From Spisula solida (lineage: Eukaryota > Mollusca > Bivalvia > Venerida > Mactridae): 64,000 nucleotides of DNA. A program made the translations under genes and the position numbers. Positions 1-10,950 of this stretch are shown here, piece by piece (the first letter of the stretch is position 1; each line of letters begins with the position of its first letter). Location: contig OX365944.1 in NCBI GenBank assembly GCA_947247005.1, positions 2,802,501-2,866,500 of the forward strand, given 5' to 3'. The notes under the pieces were generated by a model that worked only from the letters and a program-made list of their open reading frames with translations, was not told the origin of the DNA and did no database searches.

Positions 1-532
1 TACGTATACAAGCACCAACAGCATAATGGTAACATAATTTGATAGAGACAAGGCCTCAATCTGCCAAAATGCAGCATTTGAGCAAACTCTCAGCTACAAT
101 ATTGTCGAATATTATTAAGATCGCTTTCATTTAAATTCCACAATATTTATCACAAGACAAGAAGACATTGCGGAGTTTGTTACAGAAACATAACTAGAGC
201 TGCAACCTCCGATTCGCCTCAAAATCAGGTTTTCCAATTTTAGCAAATGGGATATCTATTACAATCACTTCAGAAGAATTGGCCGGGTTCAAAATGAACG
301 ACGAAGTCAATTATAGAAACATGCCGTGTCAGTGTCTTCAAATCAGTTACCGGTGTTTATTCGATAACATCTCCCTAAGGCACGACAATATCAATGTTAA
401 CCAAAGGCATGTTACAGTGAATTAACAATTTTTAACAGCTAAAGACAAACGTCAGTTACAATAAAGTATGCTTGGAGCTAAATTTATATTCAGAATCCGA
501 AGTTGGTGATGATGAACTACATGTATATATGA
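1..532. other. Flank or decayed 5' part of the first LINE
   Basis: No intact coding region is visible. A stop at 530-532 closes the frame used by the downstream ORF1. Short coding-looking stretches before it lie in another frame, so an older 5' end of ORF1 may be present but broken. The true 5' end of the retrotransposon cannot be placed. Confidence 0.4.
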
Positions 533-598
533 AGACACATACGATCAACAAACAACGGTACACGTTATGACGCAAAGCGACCCATTATAGCCTGTTTC

Positions 599-1327
599 AT
601 GGACTACAACAACACAGAGACAATCATGAATAACGCACGTATGCTGAGAGGTACACCTTTCGGTGTCGACCGACAATACCCAATAGAAATTGTCCATAGC
701 CGTAAAGCTTTATATGACTCTCAGGAAGCCAAGGATGGTCGCAAAAGCAAACTTAATGTACAAATAAAATACCCAGCCAAATTGTTAATCGAAGGTAAAC
801 TAGTGTGCGATAAATTCCCGGACTGGTTTGACACATTAAAGCAAAACAGGCTAGAATGCTTAGAAGGTATCGATAATATATTGAACACTTACCATAATCC
901 AGTATCCTACCCACGAATGTCACAACGCGCGTACTCCACTGATACAGTTGTTGATGAAGACACACATGTATTCACTACACCCGGTACTGGACACGACGCC
1001 CCACCACAGAAGAAGAACAAAATGAACACTCCTCAGCAAACTAACACCGTTCCTAATACTAGAACCCAACATTCCCACTCAGACGATGAAAACGTCACAA
1101 AACGCCCGTCTCCTCGGGCATCCAGAAGCAGTAAATCTCCACATAATACGTCCAAGAACCAATCTCGCAATCGGTCATCTTCAAATGAAAGAGCTTCACG
1201 TCGTCACAGAAGTCGAACACCTACGACACGTGGTTATGTGGTCAACACGGATAATGTGGGTCAACACAGTGAGACCAAATCTAATAATAGACACGGGGAA
1301 AATCCCAACCAAAACCATTCACACTAG
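599..1327 (+). CDS. LINE A ORF1 protein, C-terminal part
   Basis: A 242-residue frame from the first in-frame ATG; coding-like sequence in the same frame extends back to 533 (including RPIIACF just before the ATG), so the ATG is probably not the true start. The first 90 residues resemble the end of the RRM plus the C-terminal domain of L1-type ORF1 nucleic-acid chaperones (GVDRQYPIEIV, then a basic segment rich in K and R). Residues 110-242 are low-complexity Ser/Arg/Asn/His-rich. Such proteins bind element RNA in the cytoplasm. No CCHC knuckle is seen. The frame ends at TAG 1325-1327, and ORF2 continues in the same frame. Confidence 0.6.
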   Translation: MDYNNTETIMNNARMLRGTPFGVDRQYPIEIVHSRKALYDSQEAKDGRKSKLNVQIKYPAKLLIEGKLVCDKFPDWFDTLKQNRLECLEGIDNILNTYHNPVSYPRMSQRAYSTDTVVDEDTHVFTTPGTGHDAPPQKKNKMNTPQQTNTVPNTRTQHSHSDDENVTKRPSPRASRSSKSPHNTSKNQSRNRSSSNERASRRHRSRTPTTRGYVVNTDNVGQHSETKSNNRHGENPNQNHSH

Positions 1328-1348
1328 GACACAACAGAGAAAAGTGAT

Positions 1349-4300
1349 TTGAAGTTTTGTGTTTTAAATGTACAGGGGCTTGTAGGTAAATCCTACAATA
1401 AACTTAATTCACCTGAAGTTATCAATTTATTCAATGATAATGATATACTATTATTCACAGAGTCGTGGTTAGACGATAGTTTTGACTACTCGGTTGATAA
1501 TTTTACATACTTTGTGTTGAACAGACAATTGAAAAACATTAACGCACGTAGAAACAGTGGTGGTATCATCGTCTACATATCGAATACAATTATTTCCAAA
1601 GTATCATTGTTAAAAACTGTGCATGGCTGTATGATTTGGTTTAAACTTGACAAATCGTTATTTAACTTTGATAAAGATGTTATCATGTGTTTAACTTATA
1701 TAATTCCTACAGGTAGTAGTAGAGAACATTTTAATGGTGAAAATGTATTCAATTGTTTAGCAGACGCTTTAATTTTGTATAATGAAATGTTTCATGAAAA
1801 TTGTTATTTTGTTATTACAGGGGATATGAATAGTAGGACAGGGCAATTAAAAGATTATGTCGAAAACGATAATTTACATACTTTCGACCTCATGCATGAT
1901 GATTACATCGAGGATATCCAAATACCTAGAATATCTCAAGATTTTACAGTAAATGAAAACGGCAAATTATTATTAAATCTTTGTAAAAGCACGGGTTTAA
2001 GAATTGCAAATGGTCGGGTTATGGAAGATAAATACGTGGGTAATTTCACATGCGTGAAGAATGCTGGCTCTAGTGTTGTTGATTATATCATTTGTAATCC
2101 AGATTTATTTCCGTATTTTTCATCATTTCTAGTACAAGAACCGAATGTTATTTCAGACCACTGTGTTATTTCATTTTCTTTGAATTGTAAACACTATAAC
2201 AGTAATGTTGATTCTGATACTGGCGAATATGAAAAAAAATGCATTTAGATATAAATGGAAAGCGGATTCCAAAGATTTATTTTTGAACGCATTGGAAAAT
2301 GAATCATTTCAAACCAATATTGGCATGTTGACGGAAAATGTAAATTTATTGAATACACGTGAAAGCGTAGACGAAAATTTATCGAACTTCTATAGTATGT
2401 TTGGTGATATTTGTGATCCTATTTGTAAAACAAACACTGGTAAACCGAGTTGTTTTAACCATAAAAAACCAAATCAACCTTGGTTTGACGAGGACTGTGT
2501 AAACAGCAGGGCGACTTTTTATGAATGTTTGAAATGTTTTAGAAAATGTAAAAGTGATGAAAATCGAAAACAATTATGTCAATCAAGGTCAGTGTATAAA
2601 AATATGATAAGAAAAAAGAAGTTAACATTTGATGAGTGTAACACAAAAAAACTGGAATCGATTAGGTTTAAAAACGCCAAAGAATACTGGAAGTTATTGA
2701 AATCAACTTACGTTAAATCTGACTGTAAAATACCATTATCAAATTTTGAAGGCTATTTTAAAGCAATCAATGACCCGGAATCGGCATTTTTTCAACCTGA
2801 TGAAGATATAATATTTTTTAATAACGTTATTTTACAAAATGAAATACAAATTATGTTCGAAGAACTGAATTTACCATTTAATGAGCGGGAAATTTCGATT
2901 GTCTGTAAAGAATTAAAAATAACAGATCTGGAGGTTCGGATTATATTTTAAACGAAATGTTTAAATACGGTTTTAATTTTATCAGTAATTATCTAGTAGC
3001 ACTATTCAATAACATATTTCAATTAGGTTATTTCCCTTCAGCATGGTCCGAGGGTTATATCGTACCGCTATTTAAAAAAGGCGACATCAACCAACCGGAA
3101 AACTACAGGGGAATTACATTATTAAGCACATTCGGCAAATTGTTTACTCACGTCTTAAATAATCGACTCAATAAATGGGCAGAAAATTATCATATATATA
3201 TAGAAGCACAAGCAGGTTTTAGAAAAAATATGAGTACTGTAGATAATATATTTGTATTAGATGGCTTAATTAATCATATCATTAATGAGAACAAAAAGCT
3301 TTACACATGTTTTATAGACTTTACTAAAGCATTCGATTATCTAGTCCGAGAAAATATATTCTATAAATTAATACAACTAGGAGTCACTGGGAGAATGTTA
3401 GATATAATAAAATCAATATATGCAAACGTAAAGTCTAGAGTTAAATTAAATAATGAACTTAGTAATACATTTGATTGCTTTTTAGGTGTACGACAAGGTG
3501 ACTGTCTAAGTCCGTTCCTATTTTCAATGTACGTGAATGACTTAGAAGATTATTTATCATTGAATGGATTTAAAGGTGTAGACACTGGTTTGTTAAAATT
3601 ACTCTTATTACTTTACGCGGATGATATCGTTATCTTCTCTGATAGTCAAGAAGGACTTCAGGAGGGTTTAGATATTTTATCCGATTATTGCGCTAAATGG
3701 AAGCTAATTGTAAATGTTAATAAAACAAAAATAATGATATTTAAAAAGGGTAGAAGTTGTTCTCACAGTCATCAACCTTTTACTTATAAGAATAATGTTG
3801 TTGAAATTGTTCACCAATTTACTTACTTGGGTATTGTATTTACCACAAATGGATCTTATCAAAAGTTATTCGAAACTTTAAGCGGACAAGCATTAAAAGC
3901 AATATATAAAATGAAAATGTACTTAAATAAATTCAATAAATTAAAGATTAGCCATACATTGGATATTTTTGAAAAACTTATAGTGCCGATATTAAATTAT
4001 GGTTCCGAGATTTGGGGATTTCATAATGCGAATAAATTAGAGATAATTCATTTACAGTTTTGTAAACAACTATTATGCGTAAAAAAACAAACCCAGAATA
4101 ATTTTATATACGGTGAGTTAGGGAGAATACCTTTAAAACAAAATAGATTAGTTAATATCATTCGTTTCTGGCTTAAAATAACACGCGCGGAAGACAGAAA
4201 ACTTACAAAACAAACCTATAATCTTATGATCAATGATATTGAAATCAATGCAAATACTGTAAACTGGGCATCAAAAGTTAGAAATATTTTACAAATTACG

Positions 4301-4818
4301 GGGTTTTATCATGTATGGTTTTTTCAAGAGTAGAAAATAAAACTGCTTTTATCAACTTGTTTTCACAACGAATAAAAGATATTTTTATACAAAATTGGAA
4401 TGCAGAAGTTAACGAATCTTCACGTGCAAGCACTTATAGTTTATTAGGTAATTTTGGTTTTAAATCATATTTAGATGTTATTGATATGAAAAAATATAGA
4501 ATAATGTTTACCCAACTTATAATCTCAAGTCACCGATTAGAAATTGAAAGCGGAAGATGGACTAAGCCCAACAAGATACCGAGAAATGAAAGAAAATGTA
4601 AAATTTGTAATTCATTAGAGGACGAGTTTCATTTTATACTAGAATGTTCTCTCTACAATAATTTACGTAAAACATACATTGATAAATATTTCTGGGAAAG
4701 ACCAAATATATCAAAATTCATTGAACTTTTAACATCAGAAAATCATCATACCATCAAGCAGTTGTCAGTTTATGTATTCAAAAGTTTTAAATTACGCGAC
4801 TGTACCATATTTGTGTAA
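1349..4818 (+). pseudogene. LINE A ORF2: AP-like endonuclease, reverse transcriptase, zinc finger
   Basis: The endonuclease (1349-2248) shows the expected order of metal/catalytic motifs: LNVQGL, TESWL, GDMNSR and SDH. A linker follows (2229-2920), then RT (about 2919-4333) with ENYRGITLL, FIDFTKAFD, GVRQGDCLSPFLF and the catalytic LLYADDIVIF. The C-terminal part (4315-4818) has CKICN followed by a His/Cys pair (EFHFILEC), the usual CCHC-like finger. It would nick target DNA and copy the RNA by target-primed reverse transcription. Three frameshifts break it: at the A8 run 2232-2239, near 2915-2925, and at the T6 run near 4318-4323. No ATG is evident at the start. All catalytic motifs are intact, so it is a young relic or suffers from homopolymer errors. 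Confidence 0.9.
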
Positions 4819-5018
4819 CCATGTGGACACTTTTCTCTGTTATATTGTTTTGTTCATATAGTCACTGATTTTGTTGAAATATAAAATACTGCCATTACCA
4901 TCCAAATAATTCTGAGCATGCTTTAAACCACATTTTCTATATATACTGTATCATGTCATTTGTGTTTATGTACATATATTTAAACTGTTGGGCTTCAAGC
5001 CTTATGTTTGAAATAAAT

Positions 5019-5044
5019 ATCTATCTATCTATCTATCTATCTAT
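5019..5044 (+). repeat. (ATCT)n 3' tail of LINE A
   Basis: About six ATCT repeats directly follow the putative AATAAA signal. The same motif ends the other LINE copy at about 17098-17117, so it marks the retrotransposition 3' end rather than a random microsatellite. Confidence 0.85.
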
Positions 5045-5104
5045 ATCTCAAAGAGTCTGTCTGACATAATAAAAATGAACATGTTTAGTAAACGACTAAC
5101 TGCC

Positions 5105-5285
5105 TCGATGAACCAATGGTAAAGCGTACGCTTTGTGTGTGGTATGGCCTGATTTTCTACAAAAGACAAAATACACGTATAAATGGTACTGAAGCTCGGG
5201 AAAATTGACTTCTGTTCCCTTCACTTAAACCCTCGTGACATTGAATAACATCAGTGTAAAGGTGTCAATAGTGATTACTATACGT
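5105..5285 (+). mobile_element. Degraded tRNA-derived SINE (family 2)
   Basis: It aligns by eye with the better-preserved copy at 36349-36556: a decayed tRNA-like head (CGATGAACCAATGGTAAAGC), then AAGACAAAATA..AAATGGTAC, TTCTC..CCCTCGTG, AACATCAG and AGGTGTC..AGTGATT in the same order and spacing. The box B region is lost. Confidence 0.65.
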
Positions 5286-6577
5286 TGTGCCTACCGGGAC
5301 ATATTAGTCACTAAACATATTGGCCATGTCCATGTGAAAAACGTATATCCTAATGTAGGTCATTGATTGCACTTTGTTTTACCTAGAACAGACTTATACT
5401 ATCTGAGTTTGATTCAATATAATATACAAGGCGTTAATTCAATAGTTCCATTTCTATATCACCATAAAATCACATGCATAGTTAACCAGACGAAGCATAT
5501 ATCGGCCAATTTGTATCTTTATATATTATCAGGACAAATTTCTTTAGGCAGCTTTTGACGATTTATATGCGGCATTTAATCAAAAAGAGTTGCAAATCTT
5601 GGAATTTAGAAAAGTTAATCGGTCTCGAGCGACAAAAGTACGGTAATAAAAAGTGGAAGAACTTATCATTCTCGGTCGTATCTTGTTGATGTTTGTTTCT
5701 AGAGATATAATTTTTCATATGTTGACTTGAAATTTTAATCCCGATTCCAATAGGGTGCTTGGCACGATTGCAGAAAAGAAAAAACTTTAACGATTTATAA
5801 TTGATTAAAATATTATATTAAGTCAGACAAGGAAGGCAACACTCAACTTAACAAGCCGAGCACAGAAAACATTAAAAACACACAAAGCACAATGCCCAAC
5901 TGAAAACACGGCATCCCGTTCCGAAAGACTGCCACCCCAGTCAGGCAAACTAAAACGGAAAGACACAACTACAACACATATATAGTGTACATGCAATTTT
6001 GGAAGATACGAAGCAGCCTTGTGCTGGACAACGAAATTGCAGAATTGTACATATAAAATGAACACGGTTTAACAAAAAGGCACAATGGCGAAATATTTTT
6101 GTATTTTTACTATAAAGTGGACAATACATACATAGAGGAAGGTTTGCTAAAGGGTTTCCGCCTTGTCACGGACAGCGACAAATGTAACTAGGGGCTTAAA
6201 CGTTTTACAGTGCACCAAACCTCATACTTAACCAATAGACAACCTTATAGAACATTACAGTGTGAATAAAAGTTTCCCGCCATGTAATGCCCTCTAACAA
6301 AAAGGCCACATTTGCAGGTAATAAAAGAAAGTAAAACATGAAACAGTATATGAACAACGTCCATCGAGTAGCACAGAAAGTACTCAATGACCTATCAGAA
6401 GTCAGAGCAACAAGAGAGCAAAACATTTAAGGGTACGACAAGATGATGCAACAGACAGACTTCAATGTCAGCCAGTCATAGAGTCTGTATATTGTCCGGT
6501 CATCGCACAATGAAATAGGAAGCATAATGGCGAGCTGTAAATGGACCCACTACTAAGCATGCAGTCCTTTTCAAAAT
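5286..6577. other. Non-coding stretch with one dispersed repeat copy
   Basis: The only recognisable item is at about 5822-5925, minus strand: the complement reads GTGCTCGGCTTGTTAAGTTG and continues with GAGTGTTGCCTTCC, matching the dispersed repeat at 10840-10950 and 18620-18715. The remainder shows no supported gene. Confidence 0.5.
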
Positions 6578-7185
6578 TAAAGGGTAATATCCTCGGATGA
6601 ATTAGCTTTATTTAGTGTTAATTCGTCAGGGTAAATTTCTATGATCTTGTTCAAAAAGTAAGGATTATCAATATTTAAAATGTCATCAATGTATCGAGAA
6701 GTATTATTAATTGCTGTAATTTCATCAGATTGGTGTTCAGGAGACTATTTTAGCATGACAAGAGGTGCACAATTAGCTCCCATTGGAATACCGATACTTT
6801 GTCTATAAATAGTAGTGCCCAGCCTAACACAAATGTTATCAAAGAGAAGTATAAGGGATTCACAAACATCGCTGCAGGTCCACAAAGTATATTTATCCAT
6901 TATGTTGTTAGTAAAAAATGCTTTAGAATAACTATACGCCAGAAATGTAGTCTTTTGTCTACTAAATGTCTTCTCGACAAGCGCTATTAACTTGTCTTTG
7001 ATACGAGCATGCGGCAGCGTAGTATATAATGTTGAAAAATCATAAGTACTTAGAGAAGAAACATCCTGTTTCCTTTGAATTTTATCAAGAATAACACCCG
7101 AATTTTTAACACACCGAAATAGATTAATACCAGAGTTTTCATAAGTCTTTTCACAATATCGTTGGACATGAACTTTTATAGCAGT
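6578..7185 (-). pseudogene. Penelope-like element reverse transcriptase fragment
   Basis: Reading the minus strand from 7185 down gives a long PLE-type RT block. In order: AIKVHVQRYCEKTYE, a SLSTYDFSTLYTTLPH motif, VCESLILLFDNI, YRQSIGIPMGANCAPL, then the catalytic TSRYIDDILNIDNPYF and EIYPDELTLNKANSS. PLE RTs copy element RNA and lie nearer telomerase than LINE RTs. The segment between GANCAPL and the RYIDDI motif is shortened and carries an in-frame TAG, so the usual leucine-rich stretch there is deleted. There is no GIY-YIG endonuclease in reach. It is a dead fragment, recognised only in translation and not by any long ORF. Confidence 0.85.
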
Positions 7186-9441
7186 TAAACATGAAGTTAA
7201 TAGTAGTTAAACATGAAGTTAGTGACTTAGAGATATTTGTAGTTGTGCAAGCACTATAATTAGAAATACAACGAGCTTTGTAAGGGGTAAGACGTATTTA
7301 AATGCATTGCTTCTCACCAAGTACGCATTGCGACAAATTTACTCTCCGAGAACGTGCACAATTAATTAGATAACACACTGAACCGATGCTTGCGACACAT
7401 GTCTGCAGTTCGAGATGATTATACATCTATTTGTTGCAATTAGTTGGAATTGATTCAATACATTTAAATTGAACTTTTGTAATGAGAAAATACATGAATT
7501 TGTCCACCGTGTTGAATTAGTACATAACACACATTTTCAATGTACGCATGATACGAGTATAAATAAAATGTACATAACTGATTTTGTAAAAGGCGACACA
7601 ATGATCCAAAAAGACATAGTGTCTATTAAGATTCAAGGACCGGACACAATTTGAGCGACGCATTAAGGCCTAATACACCAATGGATGTGACCTGAATCGG
7701 TGAGGTGAGGTGTGACAGTTAATGAAGCATTTCATATAACGGATTTTCGTTTACAGTTAGTTAAGCGTAATGGAGTAAGCAATGCGTGGGTTGTAATCGT
7801 TTTTGACATGAGTAGGCAATATAAGAGAATACTGACATTTGTTTTGTTTCGTGTTTAAAGTATTGGCTAATTTGTTCAGTAGCACCATAAACGTTCCCGA
7901 AGTCACGCATGAATCAATACCATTATGAAATGCAATTATTTCTCATATTTTATATCGATAATTAAAGTCGGTTTGTACACACTATAGCTATTATAACCAT
8001 GTACCAACACTGCGTCCAAAATTAGCACAACAATCAGTTACATCAATGTTCAAGTCCGATTAGTTGAGTTGCTGGAGAGTACAAATGAATATTTATATCC
8101 CTCGCGAATTCAAGGAAATCATCGGCCATTTCAAATGCACTGTATTTAATACATAATATACCTGTGTTAACAATACTTAAGCAATTTAAATGTTGATTTT
8201 AGAAAAAAATGATGCATTTGAACAGTTCCTACGAATTATGGGTCATAAGATTTATGTACGCAGCCGTTTTATGAGTAATAGATTATGTCATATTACTTGA
8301 GGTATGATGTTCTCTATGTAGAATCCAACGTTTTATCTAGACATACTGTAAAGCAAAACAACAAGAACCTGGTCAGACACAATTATCTAGACATACTGTA
8401 AAGCAAAACAACAAGAACCTAGTCAGACACAATTTAGATCAAAGTTACAAGCTTCCCCAGGAAAATGATCGCACTGATAATGACGATAATACTAGATTTT
8501 ATGTTGTCATCGTGATGACCAATGTGTGCTAAATCACGATAATCAATTACATGTATGAACAAACTTTAGTAGCAGTGTGTATTAGGGTACTGTTTTATCA
8601 AAGAACTAACGGAAATCTTAAACGTATGCTCAAATTCAATTTTTTATTATTTTACAACTACAAAGTGTGTTTAATGTATTTGTCCTACTAACAATGATTC
8701 AGTTAATGCACTCTTACAAACCATACCTTTTATCATATTTTCAGCGTTTAATAAACTACATTTGTATAAATAATTCCTTCGAGGAAAACACTCAAAAATC
8801 ACGAATGCCTATGTAAGGGCATTTAATATATAACGAGGTGAGCGTGATCATGCATACTTTCTGAATAATGGCTTGTACATATGGAACTAGATAATAGTGT
8901 TGTAAAAATATTCCCCACATTTGTCTCAATTGGGTATCAAGGAAACTAATAGCATTAGGGCAAATTAGAACAGTCTACTAGTTGTCAATTCATTACCAGT
9001 TCAAACGGGAGCTGCAATGTCTTCCTGAGAATAAAGACGAGAAAATAATAGTACGCGTCTTGTTATAAATGTTGGTACCACGTGTTAAACCAATTAAACT
9101 CTGTGCACCCAAATCAAACTGAATAAAACCATGTCATTCGTCACCAGCATTATGTCAGTTTATAAATTGTTTCTGAGTAAATTGTAGGTTGGATGAAAGC
9201 TGCTAATAAGTTTATTATTCTTAGGAAGGTTGCGAAACGAATGTGTATGAGTACCACAAAGTGCAGCCAACCGTCCAGTAATCGTAATTCTGCAATTTAG
9301 ATGTGCTTGCGCAACTAAACTAGTGTGTCTAAAATCACTGGACAGTTGTTTGCGTACAACCGTTTTAAACACTTTTATTCAGCGGCAGGATTATATACAT
9401 TCTTGTTCATTTTTATGTTAATCATTGAGACTTGTATTTGT
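7186..9441. other. Non-coding stretch
   Basis: No supported gene. A small duplication of TAGTTAAACATGAAGTTA occurs at about 7180-7222, and a 50-bp tandem duplication at 8335-8434 is listed separately. The rest is AT-rich unique-looking sequence. Confidence 0.5.
8335..8434. repeat. 50-bp perfect-spacing tandem duplication (2 copies)
   Basis: Two adjacent 50-bp units beginning ATCTAGACATACTGTAAAGC differ at one position (CCTGG versus CCTAG), which indicates a recent duplication. Confidence 0.95.
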
Positions 9442-10776
9442 GTGTTCGTTTCTGTCCATCTCGTGCTCTGTTGTTCCTGTTGAATGCTACCCTTTCTGTC
9501 CATCTCGTGCTATGTTGTTTCTGTTGAATGCTACCCTTTCTGTCCATCTCGTGCTCTGTTGTTTCTGTTGAATGCTACCCTTTCTGTCCATCTCGTGCTC
9601 TGTTGTTTCTGTTGAATGCTACCCTTTCTGTCCATCTCGTGCTCTGTTGTTTCTGTTGAATGCTACCCTTCCTGTCCATCTCGTGCTCTGTTGTTTCTGT
9701 TGAATGCTACCCTTTCTGTCCATCTCGTGCTCTGTTGTTTCTGCTGAATGCTACCCTTCCTGTCCATCTCGTGCTCTGTTGTTTCTGCTGAATGTTACCC
9801 TTTCTGTCCATCTCGTGCTCTGTTGTTTCTGCTGAATGCTACCCTTTCTGTCCATCTCGTGCTCTGTTGTTTCTGTTAAATGCTATCATTTCTGTCCATC
9901 TGGTGCTCTGTTGTTTCTGTTGAATGCTACCCTTTCTGTCCATCTCGTGCTCTGTTGTTTCTGTTGAATACTACCCTTCCTGTCCATCTCGTGCTCTGTT
10001 GTTTCTGTTGAATGCTACCCTTCTTGTCCATCTCGTGCTCTGTTGTTTCTGCTGAATGCTACCCTTTCTGTCCATCTCGTGCTCTGTTGTTTCTGTTAAA
10101 TGCTATCCTTTCTGTCCATCTCGTGCTCTGTTGTTTCTGTTGAATACTACCCTTCCTGTCCATCTCGTGCTCTGTTGTTTCTGTTGAATGCTACCCTTCT
10201 TGTCCATCTCGTGCTCTGTTGTTTCTGCTGAATGCTACCCTTTCTGTCCATCCGTGCTCTGTTGTTTCTGTTGAATGCTACCCTTCCTGTCCATCTCGTG
10301 CTCTGTTGTTTCTGTTGAATGCTACCCTTTCTGTCCATCTCGTGCTCTGTTGTTTCTGTTGAATACTACCCTTCCTGTCCATCTCGTGCTCTGTTGTTTC
10401 TGTTGAATGCTACCCTTCTTGTCCATCTCGTGCTCTGTTGTTTCTGCTGAATGCTACCCTTTCTGTCCATCTCGTGCTCTGTTGTTTCTGTTAAATGCTA
10501 TCCTTTCTGTCCATCTCGTGCTCTGTTGTTTCTGTTGAATGCTACCCTTTCTGTCCATCTCGTGCTCTGTTGTTTCTGTTGAATGCTACCCTTTCTGTCC
10601 ATCTCATGCTCTGTTGTTTCTGTTGAATGCTACCCTTTCTGTCCATCTTGTGCTCTGTTTATTCGGTTGAATACTACCCTTCCTGTCCATCTCGTGCTCT
10701 GTTGTTTCTGCTGAATGCTACCCTTTCTGTCCATCTCGTGCTCTGTTGTTTCTGCTGAATGCTACCCGTCCTGTCC
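9442..10776. repeat. 44-bp minisatellite, about 30 copies
   Basis: The unit begins TTTCTGTCCATCTCGTGCTC and ends TGAATGCTACCC. Units differ at a few recurrent positions (TTTC/TTCC/TTCT, GTTG/GCTG, GCTACCC/ACTACCC). Blocks of about four units recur with the same variant pattern (9880-10140 against 10310-10510), which points to higher-order amplification. The short minus-strand frame through part of it is an artefact of the repeat. Confidence 0.97.
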
Positions 10777-10839
10777 GATATGACTGAATGAACAAGCAAT
10801 AAGTAAATGTTATAACAGTATGTGTATTTTTCATGTGTG

Positions 10840-10950
10840 GCTTCTTCTCTGTGCTCGGTTGGTTTAGTTGGGTCGCTTGCCCTGTTTGTTTTTAATGTTT
10901 TCTTGTGCCCGGCTGGTTAAGTTGAGTGTTGCGTTCCCTGTCTAACTTAA
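10840..10950 (+). repeat. Dispersed repeat related to the minisatellite unit
   Basis: It contains GTGCTCGGTTGGTTTAGTTG and, shortly after, GTGCCCGGCTGGTTAAGTTG followed by AGTGTTGCGTTCCCTGTC. Similar sequence recurs at 5822-5925 (minus), 12540-12600, 18620-18715, 44735-44790, 50935-50990 and 60430-60465 (minus). The class of this element is unknown. Confidence 0.6.

Larger units (their letters stand above)
533..5044 (+). mobile_element. Non-LTR retrotransposon (LINE A), nearly full length, degenerate
   Basis: This block carries an ORF1-like protein, then endonuclease, reverse transcriptase and a C-terminal zinc-finger region in the canonical LINE order, and ends in an AATAAA-like signal and an (ATCT)n tail. 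ORF2 is split over three frames. The LINE truncated at 15175-17118 ends the same way (GAAATAAA followed by ATCT repeats), so both probably use the same type of 3' end. I do not assign a clade from sequence alone. Confidence 0.85.

Noticed and set aside
5823..6426. Minus-strand frames of 80 and 73 residues
   Set aside because: The first lies in a dispersed repeat; neither has a domain or conserved copy.
9442..10776. CRISPR-like regular repeat array
   Set aside because: Units are directly adjacent with no spacers, and the context is eukaryotic; it is a minisatellite.
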